Positions 7,573-15,461 of a stretch of DNA of 49,090 nt are shown here, piece by piece; the first letter of the stretch is position 1; every line of letters begins with the position of its first letter. Source of the DNA: Micromonosporaceae bacterium (GTDB taxonomy: Bacteria; Actinomycetota; Actinomycetes; Mycobacteriales; Micromonosporaceae). The notes under the pieces were generated by a model. That model had not been told where the DNA came from and ran no database searches. It worked only from the letters and a program-made list of their open reading frames with translations. The stretch covers positions 1 through 49,090 of the forward strand of contig SLSW01000234.1 of assembly GCA_007130245.1 (NCBI GenBank), in the 5' to 3' direction. The translations under genes and the position numbers were made by a program.

Positions 7573-9020
7573 CAGAACAGCTCCGCCTGACCAGAGGCCA
7601 CCAGCGGATGCACGCCGGTGCGGGGGCCGGGCGCCTCGCCGCACAGCCGCGGCGTGGGGAACACCTTGCCCGGGTTGCACAGCCCGCGCGGGTCGAACGC
7701 GCACCGCAGCAGCTGCATGGTGTCCAGGTCGGCGTCGGTGAACATCTGCGCCATGTACGCCGACTTGTCCACCCCGACCCCGTGCTCACCGGTGATCGAG
7801 CCGCCGTGCGCCAGGCACCTGGCCATGATCTCGGCCGAGACCCGCTCGGCGCGTTCGGCCTCACCGTCGACCGCGTGGTCGTACAGCACCAGCGGGTGCA
7901 GGTTGCCGTCGCCGGCGTGGAACACGTTGGCCACCCGGATGCCGGACTCGCGCGACAGCGCCGCGATGTCGCCCAGCACCTGCGGCAGCGCGGTGCGCGG
8001 CACCACCCCGTCCTGCACCAGGTACGCCGGGCTGATCCGACCCACCGCGGCGAACGCGGACTTGCGTCCCTTCCAGATCGCGGCACGCTCGGCGGCGTCG
8101 GCGGCGACCCGGACGGCGAACGCGCCGGTCTGCTGCGCCAACCGCCGCACCTCGGCCAGCTCGTCGGCCACCTCGGCGGACGGCCCGTCCACCTCCACGA
8201 TCAGCACCGCCCCGGCGCCGGGCGGGTAGTCGCACGCCACCGCCGCCTCGGCCGCCTCGATCGCCAGCGCGTCCATCATCTCCACCGCCGCCGGCACCAC
8301 CCCGGCGGCGATGATGGCCGACACGCAGGCGCCGGCGGCGTCGACCGACTCGAATCCGGCCAGCATGGTCTGCACCGCCTCGGGGGCGCGCAGCAGCCGG
8401 ACCGTCACCTGGGTGGCGATGCCGAGCGTGCCCTCCGAGCCGACGAACGCGCCGAGCAGGTCGTAGCCGGGAGCGTGGCTGTCCAGTGTGACGATCTCGC
8501 CGTCCGGGGTGACCACCTGCAGCCCCAGCACGTGGTTGACGGTGAAGCCGTACTTGAGGCAGTGCGCGCCGCCGGCGTTCTCGGCCACGTTGCCGCCGAT
8601 CGAGCAGACCTGCTGGCTGGACGGGTCCGGGGCGTAGTAGTAGCCGTCGGCCGCGGCCGCCCGGGTGACCGCCAGGTTGACCACGCCGGGTTCGACGACC
8701 GCGCGACGGTTGTCGATGTCGACCTCAAGGATGCGCCGCATCTTCGAGGTGACGATCAGCACGCCGTCGGTGCGGGGCAGAGCGCCGCCGGACAGGCCGG
8801 TGCCGGAGCCGCGGGCCACATACGGCACGCCGTGCGCCACGCAGGTGCGTACGATCTCGGCCACCTGTGCGGCGGTGGTGGGCAGCACCACCACGCCGGG
8901 TGTGGCCGCGTGGGCGGTCAGGCCGTCACATTCGTACGTGCGAAGCTCAGCCGGGTCGGTGACCACCCCGTCGGCGCCCACGATCTCGACGAACCGCTGC
9001 GCCAGCCGCGACAGGTCCAT
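7572..9020 (-). CDS. glcD: Glycolate oxidase FAD-linked subunit
   Basis: A 482-aa catalytic FAD subunit (FAD_binding_4 plus the FAD-oxidase C-terminal domain), oxidising glycolate or a similar 2-hydroxyacid. FAD-contact motifs are VARGSGTGLSGGA and NVAENAGGAHCLKYG, and the C-terminal domain contains HAGDGNLHP and GGSITGEHGVG. Two starts are possible. The ATG at 9020 has GAAGG and a -10-like TACATT just upstream. The ATG at 9056 is coupled by ATGA to the WYL gene and would add 12 residues. I prefer 9020, since the low-GC TTACATT looks non-coding. First structural gene of glcDEF. Confidence 0.92.
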   Translation of the reverse strand: MDLSRLAQRFVEIVGADGVVTDPAELRTYECDGLTAHAATPGVVVLPTTAAQVAEIVRTCVAHGVPYVARGSGTGLSGGALPRTDGVLIVTSKMRRILEVDIDNRRAVVEPGVVNLAVTRAAAADGYYYAPDPSSQQVCSIGGNVAENAGGAHCLKYGFTVNHVLGLQVVTPDGEIVTLDSHAPGYDLLGAFVGSEGTLGIATQVTVRLLRAPEAVQTMLAGFESVDAAGACVSAIIAAGVVPAAVEMMDALAIEAAEAAVACDYPPGAGAVLIVEVDGPSAEVADELAEVRRLAQQTGAFAVRVAADAAERAAIWKGRKSAFAAVGRISPAYLVQDGVVPRTALPQVLGDIAALSRESGIRVANVFHAGDGNLHPLVLYDHAVDGEAERAERVSAEIMARCLAHGGSITGEHGVGVDKSAYMAQMFTDADLDTMQLLRCAFDPRGLCNPGKVFPTPRLCGEAPGPRTGVHPLVASGQAELF

Positions 9021-9055
9021 GCCCTTCAATGTAACCGCGGACGGCGGGGCGCGCA

Positions 9056-9775
9056 TCACGCCACGACCGCGCGCGCGGTCGGCGGGAACTCGCCGATCGC
9101 GGCCAGCGGGCGGTCGGATGCCTGCTCGCCGGTGAGGCGGGCGTCGTCGACACGGTCCCACCGGAACCAGCGCACCGCGTCACGCTCCCGGCACCACCCG
9201 ACCAGATACCAGTGCCCGTAGGTCAGCGCCAGCATCATCGGCTCCACCCGCCGTCGCGTCGACCGGCCCGCGGCGTCGGTGTAGTCCAGCGCCACCACGC
9301 GGCCGCGGTGCAGCGCCTCCTCGATGGCGTGCGCTCCGGCGCCCGGGCCGCTGGTCGCCCCCGGCGGCGGCTGGGCGGGATCGTCATTGACCCACACCCG
9401 GGCGCCGAGCTGGCCGGCGCGGCGCCGGGAGGCAGGATCCATCACGTCGACGACCTTGGCCAGGGCGGCGGCGCCGTCAACCGCGAACGGGGCGGCCGGC
9501 GTCGCCGCCAGGGCCACCGCCACCGCCACCGCCACCGCCTGCGACGGAGTGAAGTTGACCGGCGGCAGGCTGGCGGCGCTGTCGAGCACGTAACCGCCGC
9601 CGGGCCCGGGCTGGGCCCAGATCGGCGTACCGGCCTGCTGCAGGGCGGTGATGTCGCGCTTGATGGTGCGCGGGCTGACCTCGAACGTGGCCGCGAGCCT
9701 GGTGCTGGTGCGGCCCGCCGGGCCGGCCCGGCGGAGCTCCTCAGCCAGCGCGTACAGGCGGTCGGTGCGGTTCAT
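9056..9775 (-). CDS. WYL-domain transcriptional regulator
   Basis: A 239-aa regulator with an N-terminal HTH_11/DeoR-like winged helix (ARLAATFEVSPRTIKRDITALQQAG, whose inner part is the recognition helix) and a C-terminal WYL ligand-sensing domain (GHWYLVGWCRERDAVRWF). It directly precedes glcDEF on the same strand, with its stop adjacent to or overlapping the glcD start, so it is likely to be the local regulator of the glycolate genes; this is inference from position. The start MNRTDRLYALAEELRRAG is the standard beginning of the family; the longer in-frame extension is low-complexity Arg/Pro. Confidence 0.9.
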   Translation of the reverse strand: MNRTDRLYALAEELRRAGPAGRTSTRLAATFEVSPRTIKRDITALQQAGTPIWAQPGPGGGYVLDSAASLPPVNFTPSQAVAVAVAVALAATPAAPFAVDGAAALAKVVDVMDPASRRRAGQLGARVWVNDDPAQPPPGATSGPGAGAHAIEEALHRGRVVALDYTDAAGRSTRRRVEPMMLALTYGHWYLVGWCRERDAVRWFRWDRVDDARLTGEQASDRPLAAIGEFPPTARAVVA

Positions 9776-9878
9776 CGCCGGCTCCTCGGGGCGTCGGCGC
9801 CGCCGGGGCGGCCGCCCTTGCACAGGTCCGCCAATCGTGACACGACGGTGCCACGATCATCTTCCTGCGTACCCGCGC

Positions 9879-10295
9879 TCACCCATCGGCCGCTACCGCC
9901 GTGTTCTGGCAGGCAGCCAGCCGCCACCGGCCGTTCTCCTTCGACATCACGTACATCGGAGTCCCCTCACCCTGCTCGGACACCGGCTCGCCCGCCGGGG
10001 TGAAGTACCGCTGGCGAACCTTGACCGCCGCCACGTCCGGCCGGATGAAGGCCACGTGCACCACCTCGTACGACGGGACGAGGCCGTTCATCGCGCCGGG
10101 TAGCACCTGTTGCGTGAAGGCAGCGATGGCGTCCCTGCCGATCAGCAGCTTGCCGCGGGCGGTGGTCCAGACGGCGTCCTCGCGGAACAGCGAGACAAAG
10201 TCGCCGACCAGCTCGTGACGCTGAGCGTGTTCGACAGCCGCGACCACCTGCGCGATAGCAGCCATCTCGGACTCGGTCCCGGTCATGTTCTCCAT
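9879..10295 (-). CDS. SgcJ/EcaC-like (SnoaL-type, NTF2 fold) protein
   Basis: A 138-aa member of the SgcJ/EcaC/DUF4440-type NTF2-like fold. The pattern is an N-terminal helix pair with FVSLFREDAVWTTARGKLLIGRDAI, then the strands VAAVKVRQRYFTP and GRWRLAACQNTA. Family members are small alpha+beta barrel proteins of mostly unknown chemistry, some linked to natural-product tailoring. Two starts are close: ATG 10295, with a TAGCGT -10 box 7 nt upstream (leaderless), and ATG 10286, with GGAG 5 nt upstream. It is divergent from the VOC gene at 10449. No pathway context is visible. Confidence 0.8.
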   Translation of the reverse strand: MENMTGTESEMAAIAQVVAAVEHAQRHELVGDFVSLFREDAVWTTARGKLLIGRDAIAAFTQQVLPGAMNGLVPSYEVVHVAFIRPDVAAVKVRQRYFTPAGEPVSEQGEGTPMYVMSKENGRWRLAACQNTAVAADG

Positions 10296-10368
10296 GACCT
10301 CGACGCTACGACCTCCACCAGGCTTGAGGTGAAGAGCCGAGTGACGCAGGGAACAGCGTTTCGGAATT

Positions 10369-10390
10369 GGTGACGTGACGGTGTCACCGT
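10369..10390. promoter_or_regulatory. Overlapping palindromes between divergent genes
   Basis: The 13-bp dyad ACGGTG-T-CACCGT (10378-10390) overlaps a second pair of arms, GGTGAC (10369-10374) and GTCACC (10383-10388). They lie in the 153-bp gap between the SnoaL-like gene (leftward) and the VOC gene (rightward). Compatible with an operator for a dimeric repressor or MerR-type activator. No regulator gene is adjacent. Confidence 0.35.
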
Positions 10391-10448
10391 GCGCCAGCGA
10401 TTCTGTACGGGCTTACGCACCAGGTCTGAGGAGAGGAGCGGCGCATCC

Positions 10449-10910
10449 ATGGTTGACGAGATCAGCATCGTGTTCGACTGCGCGGAGCCGGACAAGCTGG
10501 CCCGGTTCTGGCTGGCGGCGCTGGAAGGGTACGACTTCCCCGGCAGCGACCCGGACGGCCCGCCCGGCAGCGCGCCGGCCGGCTACACCTCCTGGGAAGC
10601 CTGGGCCGACGCGAACGGCATCCCCGAGCAGGCCCGCCACGCCGGCCGCACCATCGTCGACACTGCCGGGCGCCGCCCGGACATCTTCTTCCTCGCCGTG
10701 CCGGAGCCGAAGCAGGTCAAGAACCGGGTCCACATCGACATCCGGGCCTCCCGCGGCGCGCCGGAGGCCGAGAAGCAGACCCGGCAGGACGAGGTCGCCA
10801 GTCGCCTGATCGCCGCCGGTGCCAGCCTCGTCGACCGGATGCCCGGCATGACCGGCGGCAGCCACCTGGTCATGCGCGACCCGGAGGGCAACGAGTTCTG
10901 CGTCACCTGA
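10449..10910 (+). CDS. VOC (glyoxalase/bleomycin-resistance fold) family protein
   Basis: A 153-aa VOC-fold protein. The N-terminal half opens with ISIVFDCAEPDKLARFWLAAL, the usual first beta-alpha of actinobacterial glyoxalase-like proteins. The second module ends with SHLVMRDPEGNEFCVT, where the Glu near the C-terminus is a usual metal ligand, and HIDI supplies the other. Substrate unknown; most relatives are annotated only as glyoxalase-like. The start is ATG 10449, supported by the purine-rich GAGGAGAGGAG (10429-10439), and the extension upstream is not conserved-looking. Single gene, convergent with vapC. Confidence 0.82.
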   Translation: MVDEISIVFDCAEPDKLARFWLAALEGYDFPGSDPDGPPGSAPAGYTSWEAWADANGIPEQARHAGRTIVDTAGRRPDIFFLAVPEPKQVKNRVHIDIRASRGAPEAEKQTRQDEVASRLIAAGASLVDRMPGMTGGSHLVMRDPEGNEFCVT

Positions 10911-10938
10911 CCGTCGCGGCCGAGCCGAGCGCACGACT

Positions 10939-11343
10939 TCAGGCGATCAGCACCGCCGAGACCTCGGGAAGGTCGGTCCAGTTCGCCGCTGCGTCGGAGG
11001 TCAGGACGCTCCGGCCGGTCGCTGCGGCCGTGGCAGCGATGATGAGGTCGTGTGCGCCGCGAGGCTTACCTGCGCGTCGGACATGAGCGAGTAGTCGGCC
11101 GTGGGCGCGGGCGGTGCCATGCCCGTACGACTCGACGGGCATGCTCGAGAGCAGGTCATCGACCAGTGCCTGGCGTCGCTGTCGATGATCTTCGTCGGCG
11201 AGCTCCACACCGGCCATGAGCTCCGCGACCGTGATCGCTGCGATCGCCACGTCATCGTCATCGCGGATGGCCTGCTCGATGGTGAGCTTGCCGCGCTCGA
11301 CGGCGATAAGGACACCGGTATCCAGGAGGAGCCGGCGGCTCAC
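10939..11343 (-). CDS. vapC: PIN-domain toxin, VapC type
   Basis: A 134-aa PIN-domain ribonuclease. Acidic metal-binding residues are visible in LLLDTGVLIAVERG (first Asp), VAELMAGVE (Glu), HDLIIAATA (Asp) and VLTSDAANW-like VLTSDAAANW (last Asp). These are the four positions of the PIN active site. The gene starts with ATG overlapping the stop of the antitoxin (ATGA), the normal arrangement for VapBC. Known members cleave tRNA or rRNA when the antitoxin is degraded; the target here cannot be told from sequence. Confidence 0.93.
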   Translation of the reverse strand: MSRRLLLDTGVLIAVERGKLTIEQAIRDDDDVAIAAITVAELMAGVELADEDHRQRRQALVDDLLSSMPVESYGHGTARAHGRLLAHVRRAGKPRGAHDLIIAATAAATGRSVLTSDAAANWTDLPEVSAVLIA

Positions 11344-11579
11344 CCGCGCTCCTCCACGTACAGCAGGTCGCGGACGGCCTCCATGTCATCTGCCCAGTCG
11401 GGATCGGGAGCGTGGCGTCGAAGTGCCTCCCGGACGGCGGCACCGTTGCCGGCTGGCATAGGTGTCAGCTCTGCCACCCGTCGCCCGCCCCTGGTGATGA
11501 CGATGGTCTCGCCGCCAGCCACGGCATCGAGGACCAACGAGAAGTTGCGCGCCACGTCGGTGGCGGTCATCGTTGCCAT
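11340..11579 (-). CDS. vapB: Antitoxin of the Phd/YefM type, VapB partner
   Basis: A 79-aa antitoxin. The N-terminal DNA-binding half (TATDVARNFSLVLDAVAGGE, then TIVITRGGRRVAELTP) is typical of Phd/YefM folds, and the C-terminal half (MEAVRDLLYVEERG) should wrap the PIN toxin. ATG at 11579 or the internal ATG at 11570 could start it. An AT-rich upstream segment holds a likely -10 and a small dyad, consistent with autoregulation by the complex. ATGA overlap with vapC. Confidence 0.92.
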   Translation of the reverse strand: MATMTATDVARNFSLVLDAVAGGETIVITRGGRRVAELTPMPAGNGAAVREALRRHAPDPDWADDMEAVRDLLYVEERG

Positions 11580-11600
11580 AAAATCATACTATCAGATACT
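11580..11600 (-). promoter_or_regulatory. vapBC promoter/operator candidate
   Basis: Reading leftward, a TATGAT -10 box (11588-11583) lies 3 nt before the antitoxin ATG, and a dyad TATC-T-GATA (11590-11598) overlaps its upstream side. This is a marked AT-rich island in a high-GC region. The arrangement suits autorepression by the toxin-antitoxin complex. Confidence 0.5.
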
Positions 11601-11621
11601 GGTACCGGCCCTACGCCGCTC

Positions 11622-12185
11622 TCAGGCCGAGCGCACCGCCCGGCGGAGCCGCTCGAACGGCTCCGCCCGCATCAGGTCCTGCATCGCGGCGGTCTTCTCG
11701 AGCAACTTGGTGAACAGCTCCACCCGACGCCGGTCAGCCCCCTCCAGCGGCACCCGCCGCGCGAACCACAACGGCGCGATCTCCTTCGTGAACAGGTCCC
11801 GCTCGTAGACCTCGATCTGCTTCAGGTTGGTCATGTAGCCCTCGAACTCATGCAGGGCGGTGAACAGCTCCGCGGACACTGCGGTCGCGGCCTCGCTGCG
11901 CAGCAGCGGCGTCAGGTCCGGTGAATTGGAGAAGCTGGCCAGCCAGGTGTGCCGCCAGGCGTCCTCGTCCATGTCGTCGGGCGACTCGGCGTCCAGCCAC
12001 TGCCGGAACGCCTGCCGGAACGGTTCCGGCGAGTCGAATCGTCCGGTGTCGACGAAATGGACCAGGAAGCGCATGACCCATTTTCGGGTGCGCCGGCGTT
12101 CCCTGACGTTCTCCAGCACCGCGGCGAGGAACGCCGCGAGGAAGATGGTGGGCAGTGCCAGCAGCAGCGTCCAGAGCAGCTCCAT
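11622..12185 (-). CDS. Hypothetical protein with N-terminal membrane anchor
   Basis: A 187-aa protein of unknown family. Residues 1-25 form one hydrophobic helix (LLWTLLLALPTIFLAAFLAAVL), followed at once by positive residues (RERRRTRK). This predicts an N-out, C-in anchor with a cytoplasmic helical body rich in charged and aromatic residues (FRQAFRQWLDAESPDD, LHEFEGYMTNLKQIEVYERDLF). The start ATG 12185 is chosen because the anchor begins there; upstream frame is low-complexity. Flanked by vapBC and a Uma2 gene, with no operon partner. Function not recognised. Confidence 0.65.
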   Translation of the reverse strand: MELLWTLLLALPTIFLAAFLAAVLENVRERRRTRKWVMRFLVHFVDTGRFDSPEPFRQAFRQWLDAESPDDMDEDAWRHTWLASFSNSPDLTPLLRSEAATAVSAELFTALHEFEGYMTNLKQIEVYERDLFTKEIAPLWFARRVPLEGADRRRVELFTKLLEKTAAMQDLMRAEPFERLRRAVRSA

Positions 12186-12231
12186 GCCCGCACATGCTAA
12201 GCCGGCCTGGCCACCACCGCCCAGTGACTCG

Positions 12232-12747
12232 TCACGGCCAGTCGATGCGCTCGCGCAGGTCCGGCGCGGAGATGCCGAGCAGCGCGCTGCCCTCGGCCGG
12301 TCGGAAGCCACCCCCGTCACGGTCGAACCACTCCACCGTGCGGGCACCGGGGTCGACAATCAGGATCTCCTTGACCCCGGCCCGGAAGTAGAAGTCGAAC
12401 TTGTCCCGGCTCTCGTCCCCTGGTGAGACGATCTCGACGACGATCTCCGCGTACGGGTAGAAGGTCTGCGGCGTGACGTCGGCGAGGTACGCGCGGTCCG
12501 GCACCCGGTAGTCATCCGGAGTCCCGATGTTGCACGGCCCGCTGCCGCGCAGCCCTGCCTGTTTGGCCAGCGGCCGGAGGATCACCGCGAGCTCCTCGTC
12601 AACCTGGCCGTGGCGCCCGTGCGGTGCCGGCACCATGTGGTATTCGCCCTCCCACACCTCATCGAACAGGTCCTGCCCCAGGGCGCGGCGCCGCTCGATC
12701 AGCTCCTCGACCTCGCGGGGCCGTTCTCCCACCAGCACCGTGCGCAT
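12232..12747 (-). CDS. Uma2 family (DUF820) PD-(D/E)XK nuclease-like protein
   Basis: A 171-aa Uma2/DUF820 protein. The restriction-endonuclease-like core is visible as PDRAYLADV, then VVEIVSPGDESRDKFDFYF, then GVKEILIVDPGARTVEWF, giving the acidic and Lys residues of a PD-(D/E)XK site. The family is abundant in actinobacteria and cyanobacteria and its biological role is unsettled. The start is ATG 12747, with a -10 box TATGAT exactly 6 nt upstream (leaderless). A long open frame continuing upstream is the antisense shadow of the ROK gene. Confidence 0.85.
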   Translation of the reverse strand: MRTVLVGERPREVEELIERRRALGQDLFDEVWEGEYHMVPAPHGRHGQVDEELAVILRPLAKQAGLRGSGPCNIGTPDDYRVPDRAYLADVTPQTFYPYAEIVVEIVSPGDESRDKFDFYFRAGVKEILIVDPGARTVEWFDRDGGGFRPAEGSALLGISAPDLRERIDWP

Positions 12748-12867
12748 GGCCCGATCATAGCCGTCCCGCGCCCGCGGCCAGCCGCTCCGCGACCGTCGAG
12801 GCCTGCGTAGACTCCGGGCCACCGGGCGCATCCTGCGGCCGGGCGCCACGAGTCGAGGAGGAGCCGG

Positions 12868-13902
12868 ATGGGTGAGCCGCTGCCGGTGGTGGTGGGGCTC
12901 GACGTCGGCGGCACTACCTGCAACGCCACCGTGCTCGACGCCGGCGGCCGGTTCCTGGTCAACCGGCTGGTGGAGACACCCAGCCGGGTGGCCGAGGGAC
13001 CCGACGTGACTGTCGCCGTGCTCGCCGCGGCGTTCGCGCAGGTGCTGGAGCTTTCCGGCACGCCGCGCACCGCGGCGGTCGCGGTCGGCCTGGACACGCC
13101 GGGCCCGGCCAGCGCCGACGGGGTGCTGTCGTCGCGCGGCGCGACCAACTTCGCCGGGCCCGCCTGGCGCGGATTCGACTTCCGCGGCGCGCTGGAGCGC
13201 GCGGTCGGGCTGCCGGTGACGTACCTCAACGACGCCAACGCCGCCGCCCTCTACGCCCACCGGCAGCACTTCGGCGCCGACGCGGCCGCGCGCTCGTCGG
13301 TGGCCGCGATCGTGGGCACCGGGCTGGGCGGCGGAGTGGTCGAGCACGGCCGGGTGGTCACCGGCGCCGCCGGGCAGGCTGGTGAACTGGGCCACGTGCA
13401 CATCCCGATGCAGGGGCTGCTGGCACCCGACCAGCCGCTGCCGCACTGCAACTGCGGTTTTGCCGGCGACGCCGAGAGCGTGGCGTCGCTGACCGGCATC
13501 GCCAACAACCTGCTGCCGTACTGGCTGACCCACCACCCCGACCACGAGTTGGGCGCACTGCCGATCGCGGAGGCCGCCGCGCTGGTGCGCGGGTACGCCG
13601 AGAAGGGTGACCCGCTGGCGCTGAAGGTCTTCGAGCAGCAGGCCATGGCGCTGGGGCGGCTGTTCACCGTCGCCGCCAACGTCACCGACCCGCACGCGTA
13701 CTTCGTCGGCGGCGGGGTGGTGGAGACGGCGGCGCACTTCCGGGACTGGTTCCTCGCGCGGGTGCGCGAGCACACCGTGCTGCGCGAGGAGCAGGCGGCG
13801 GCCGCCGAGTTCGCGCTGGTGCCCGACCTCGACATGGCCGGCGCGCGGGGTTCGGCTCTGGCCGCGCTGATCACGGTGACCGGCGCGATACCGGACGCCT
13901 AG
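12868..13902 (+). CDS. ROK family sugar kinase
   Basis: A 344-aa ROK-fold kinase. The ATP phosphate loop is GLDVGGTTCNATVLDAGG, the sugar-binding Asp lies in YLNDANAAALYAH, and a second nucleotide loop is AAIVGTGLGGGVVEHG. The ROK signature region runs through GQAGELGHVHIPM to HCNCGFAGDAES. The usual zinc motif CXCGXXGCXE here has Asp in place of the third Cys, so zinc binding may be altered. No DNA-binding domain, so it is a kinase rather than a ROK repressor; glucose is the default guess. SD GAGGAGGAG precedes ATG 12868. It stands alone, divergent from Uma2. Confidence 0.88.
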   Translation: MGEPLPVVVGLDVGGTTCNATVLDAGGRFLVNRLVETPSRVAEGPDVTVAVLAAAFAQVLELSGTPRTAAVAVGLDTPGPASADGVLSSRGATNFAGPAWRGFDFRGALERAVGLPVTYLNDANAAALYAHRQHFGADAAARSSVAAIVGTGLGGGVVEHGRVVTGAAGQAGELGHVHIPMQGLLAPDQPLPHCNCGFAGDAESVASLTGIANNLLPYWLTHHPDHELGALPIAEAAALVRGYAEKGDPLALKVFEQQAMALGRLFTVAANVTDPHAYFVGGGVVETAAHFRDWFLARVREHTVLREEQAAAAEFALVPDLDMAGARGSALAALITVTGAIPDA

Positions 13903-13937
13903 GCTGCCGGGGCCGGCTCACGTTTATGCTGGTGGCC

Positions 13938-14372
13938 ATGAGGCGGTTGCTCACGCCACGCTGGCTGGCCTGGCATGCCCTCATGATCATCCTGGTGTTC
14001 GGCATGCTGTGGCTTGCCGGGTGGCAGCTGTGGCGCGCCGCCGGCGGAAACATGCTCAGCTGGGGTTATACCGTTCAATGGCCGGTCTTCGCCGGTTTCG
14101 TCGTGTTCATCTGGGCGCGCGAGGTTCGGCGTACGCTGCGCGGCGAGCCAGCGATGGCGCCCGCGCCACCGGAGGTGACCCTGCCGGCGGCCGCAACCGC
14201 CGCGCCGGTGATCACCCGTTGGGCCGCGCGCCCGGTCGCGGATTCCGGCGAGGCCGACGACCTCGACCTGGCCGCCTACAATCACTACCTGGCATGGTTG
14301 AACGCCCACCCGCACGCACGCCCCGACGACTACCCGGGCTACGCTACCGCGGGAGTCGTCGAGGAGTCGTGA
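13938..14372 (+). CDS. Small membrane protein, unknown function
   Basis: A 144-aa protein with two predicted membrane segments: about residues 10-30 (WHALMIILVFGMLWLAGWQL) and 42-62 (VQWPVFAGFVVFIWAREV). An Ala/Pro-rich linker and a cytoplasmic tail with LDLAAYNHYLAWLNAHPHA follow. ATG 13938 is preferred: a TATGCT -10 box (13925-13930) lies 7 nt upstream, so the transcript would be leaderless. The next gene starts 1 nt after this stop, so the two are co-transcribed and perhaps interact. Similar actinobacterial proteins are sometimes labelled as glucitol-operon activators, without good support. Confidence 0.7.
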   Translation: MRRLLTPRWLAWHALMIILVFGMLWLAGWQLWRAAGGNMLSWGYTVQWPVFAGFVVFIWAREVRRTLRGEPAMAPAPPEVTLPAAATAAPVITRWAARPVADSGEADDLDLAAYNHYLAWLNAHPHARPDDYPGYATAGVVEES

Positions 14373-14373
14373 C

Positions 14374-14709
14374 ATGTCCGGTGCCCTGATCCGTTTCCGC
14401 GTCATCGCGTACCTCGTCGGCACGTGCCTGATCCTGCTGACGCTCGGAGTCATCCTGCGCTACGGCTACGGCTGGCCGACCCTGTCGCAGACGGTCAGCC
14501 CGATCCACGGCTTCCTCTACATGGTCTACGTGGTGGCCGTGTTCGACCTGGGCCGGCGCATCGACTGGTCGCTGAAGCGGATGGTGCTGGTGATGCTGGC
14601 CGGCACGGTCCCGGTGCTGTCGTTCTATGCCGAGCATGTGGTCAGCCGCCGGTGGGTGCCCGCGGCGACGCCGGAGCCGGAGGCGGCACCTGCGCAGCGG
14701 ATCGGCTGA
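14374..14709 (+). CDS. DUF3817 family integral membrane protein
   Basis: A 111-aa protein with three hydrophobic helices (VIAYLVGTCLILLTLGVIL, FLYMVYVVAVFDL, MVLVMLAGTVPVLSFYAEH). The conserved DUF3817 features are the HGFLYMVY segment and the VPVLSFYAEHVV segment near the end. Function unknown in the family. Translationally close to the upstream membrane protein (1-nt gap). Its TGA lies inside a 12-bp-stem hairpin. Confidence 0.82.
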   Translation: MSGALIRFRVIAYLVGTCLILLTLGVILRYGYGWPTLSQTVSPIHGFLYMVYVVAVFDLGRRIDWSLKRMVLVMLAGTVPVLSFYAEHVVSRRWVPAATPEPEAAPAQRIG

Positions 14710-14735
14710 CGGCCCGGGCGGTGCCGGGCCGTCAG
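14706..14735. terminator. Bidirectional terminator hairpin
   Basis: A perfect 12-bp stem, CTGACGGCCCGG (14706-14717) with CCGGGCCGTCAG (14724-14735), and a 6-nt loop. It includes the stop codon of the DUF3817 gene and sits between convergent genes, ending 9 bp before the leftward gene at 14745. There is no U tract, as is common for high-GC intrinsic terminators. Confidence 0.8.
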
Positions 14736-14744
14736 CCCGGTCAG

Positions 14745-15071
14745 TCAGGTGTCCAGGCCGGCGTGCTCCCGGGCACGCACCAGTGCCCGGCACACCTTGC
14801 CGAACTCGTGCGCCTTGCGGCTGCGGTAGAGGCGCACCAGGCGCCCGCGGTACCTGGCCCATAGTTCAAAAGCCCGCGGCTGCCACAGGCTGCTGTGCTC
14901 GATTCGGCGCAGCGAGTGCAGCTCGGCCATGGGATACCGGCGCCCGGCCGACTCGAAGAACGCGGTCGTGACCACCGTGCCAGCGGCCTGGTAGAGAACC
15001 ACGGCGCGGTGGAACGTAACGGATCGGTCACGCCGTCTTTGGTCCGGCGTGCGGTTACTGCTACCTTCCAT
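14745..15071 (-). CDS. Hypothetical protein resembling DUF6232-type PH-like proteins
   Basis: A 108-aa soluble protein. The body (VTFHRAVVLYQAAGTVVTTAFFESAGRRYPMAELHSLRRIE) looks like a small beta-rich domain, followed by a basic C-terminal helix (RLVRLYRSRKAHEFGKVCRALVRARE). It resembles actinobacterial DUF6232-type proteins, but the match is weak. ATG 15071 is preferred because AGGGG lies about 7 nt upstream; ATG 15125 would add 18 hydrophilic residues without a ribosome site. No neighbours in operon. Confidence 0.55.
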   Translation of the reverse strand: MEGSSNRTPDQRRRDRSVTFHRAVVLYQAAGTVVTTAFFESAGRRYPMAELHSLRRIEHSSLWQPRAFELWARYRGRLVRLYRSRKAHEFGKVCRALVRAREHAGLDT

Positions 15072-15461
15072 CTCGAAACCCCTGTCTGCTGGCGAGCGGT
15101 CTGGGGAGTTTTCGTCGATCGGCATCCGGGTGGCCGCCCGGGTGCCGATCTGTGTGTGCGGTAGCTACGACGCTGTAGCGAATCCGACCTGTGCAGCCTC
15201 CTTAGTGGTGACTCAGCTGACGCCAGTGTGCAGCACGCCACAGGTGTAAGGGAAGGGTGGCGAAGTGCCAGGTCGCAAGATCTTGTTGTTATGTCCAGAT
15301 ATGTGAGTTGGATTTGCGGCGGTCACCACCCGTGGACAGCGGATTCTCCCCCCGGACACGGCGATGGCCGGGGCGCCTCTCCGGCGCCCCGGCCACTCGG
15401 AACACTCCTACGGCATCACCGGCACATCAGTGCGCCGTTGCTCACGCCGCGACGTGTCGCG
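15072..15461. other. Intergenic region without an apparent gene
   Basis: About 390 bp between two leftward genes. Apart from the terminator hairpin at 15366-15394 I see no gene, tRNA or conserved RNA. The 15160-15330 part is less GC-rich (for example AGATCTTGTTGTTATGTCC) and probably holds the promoter of the gene ending at 14745. No clear -10/-35 pair could be chosen. Confidence 0.4.
15366..15394 (-). terminator. Terminator of the branched-chain-type ABC operon
   Basis: A perfect 12-bp stem, GGCCGGGGCGCC (15366-15377) and GGCGCCCCGGCC (15383-15394), with a 5-nt TCTCC loop. It lies 67 bp beyond the stop codon of the last gene of the leftward operon. Confidence 0.8.

Noticed and set aside
12232-13773. 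513-codon leftward open frame over the ROK gene
   Set aside because: Only its last 171 codons (Uma2) show protein-like sequence; the rest is the antisense of the ROK kinase.
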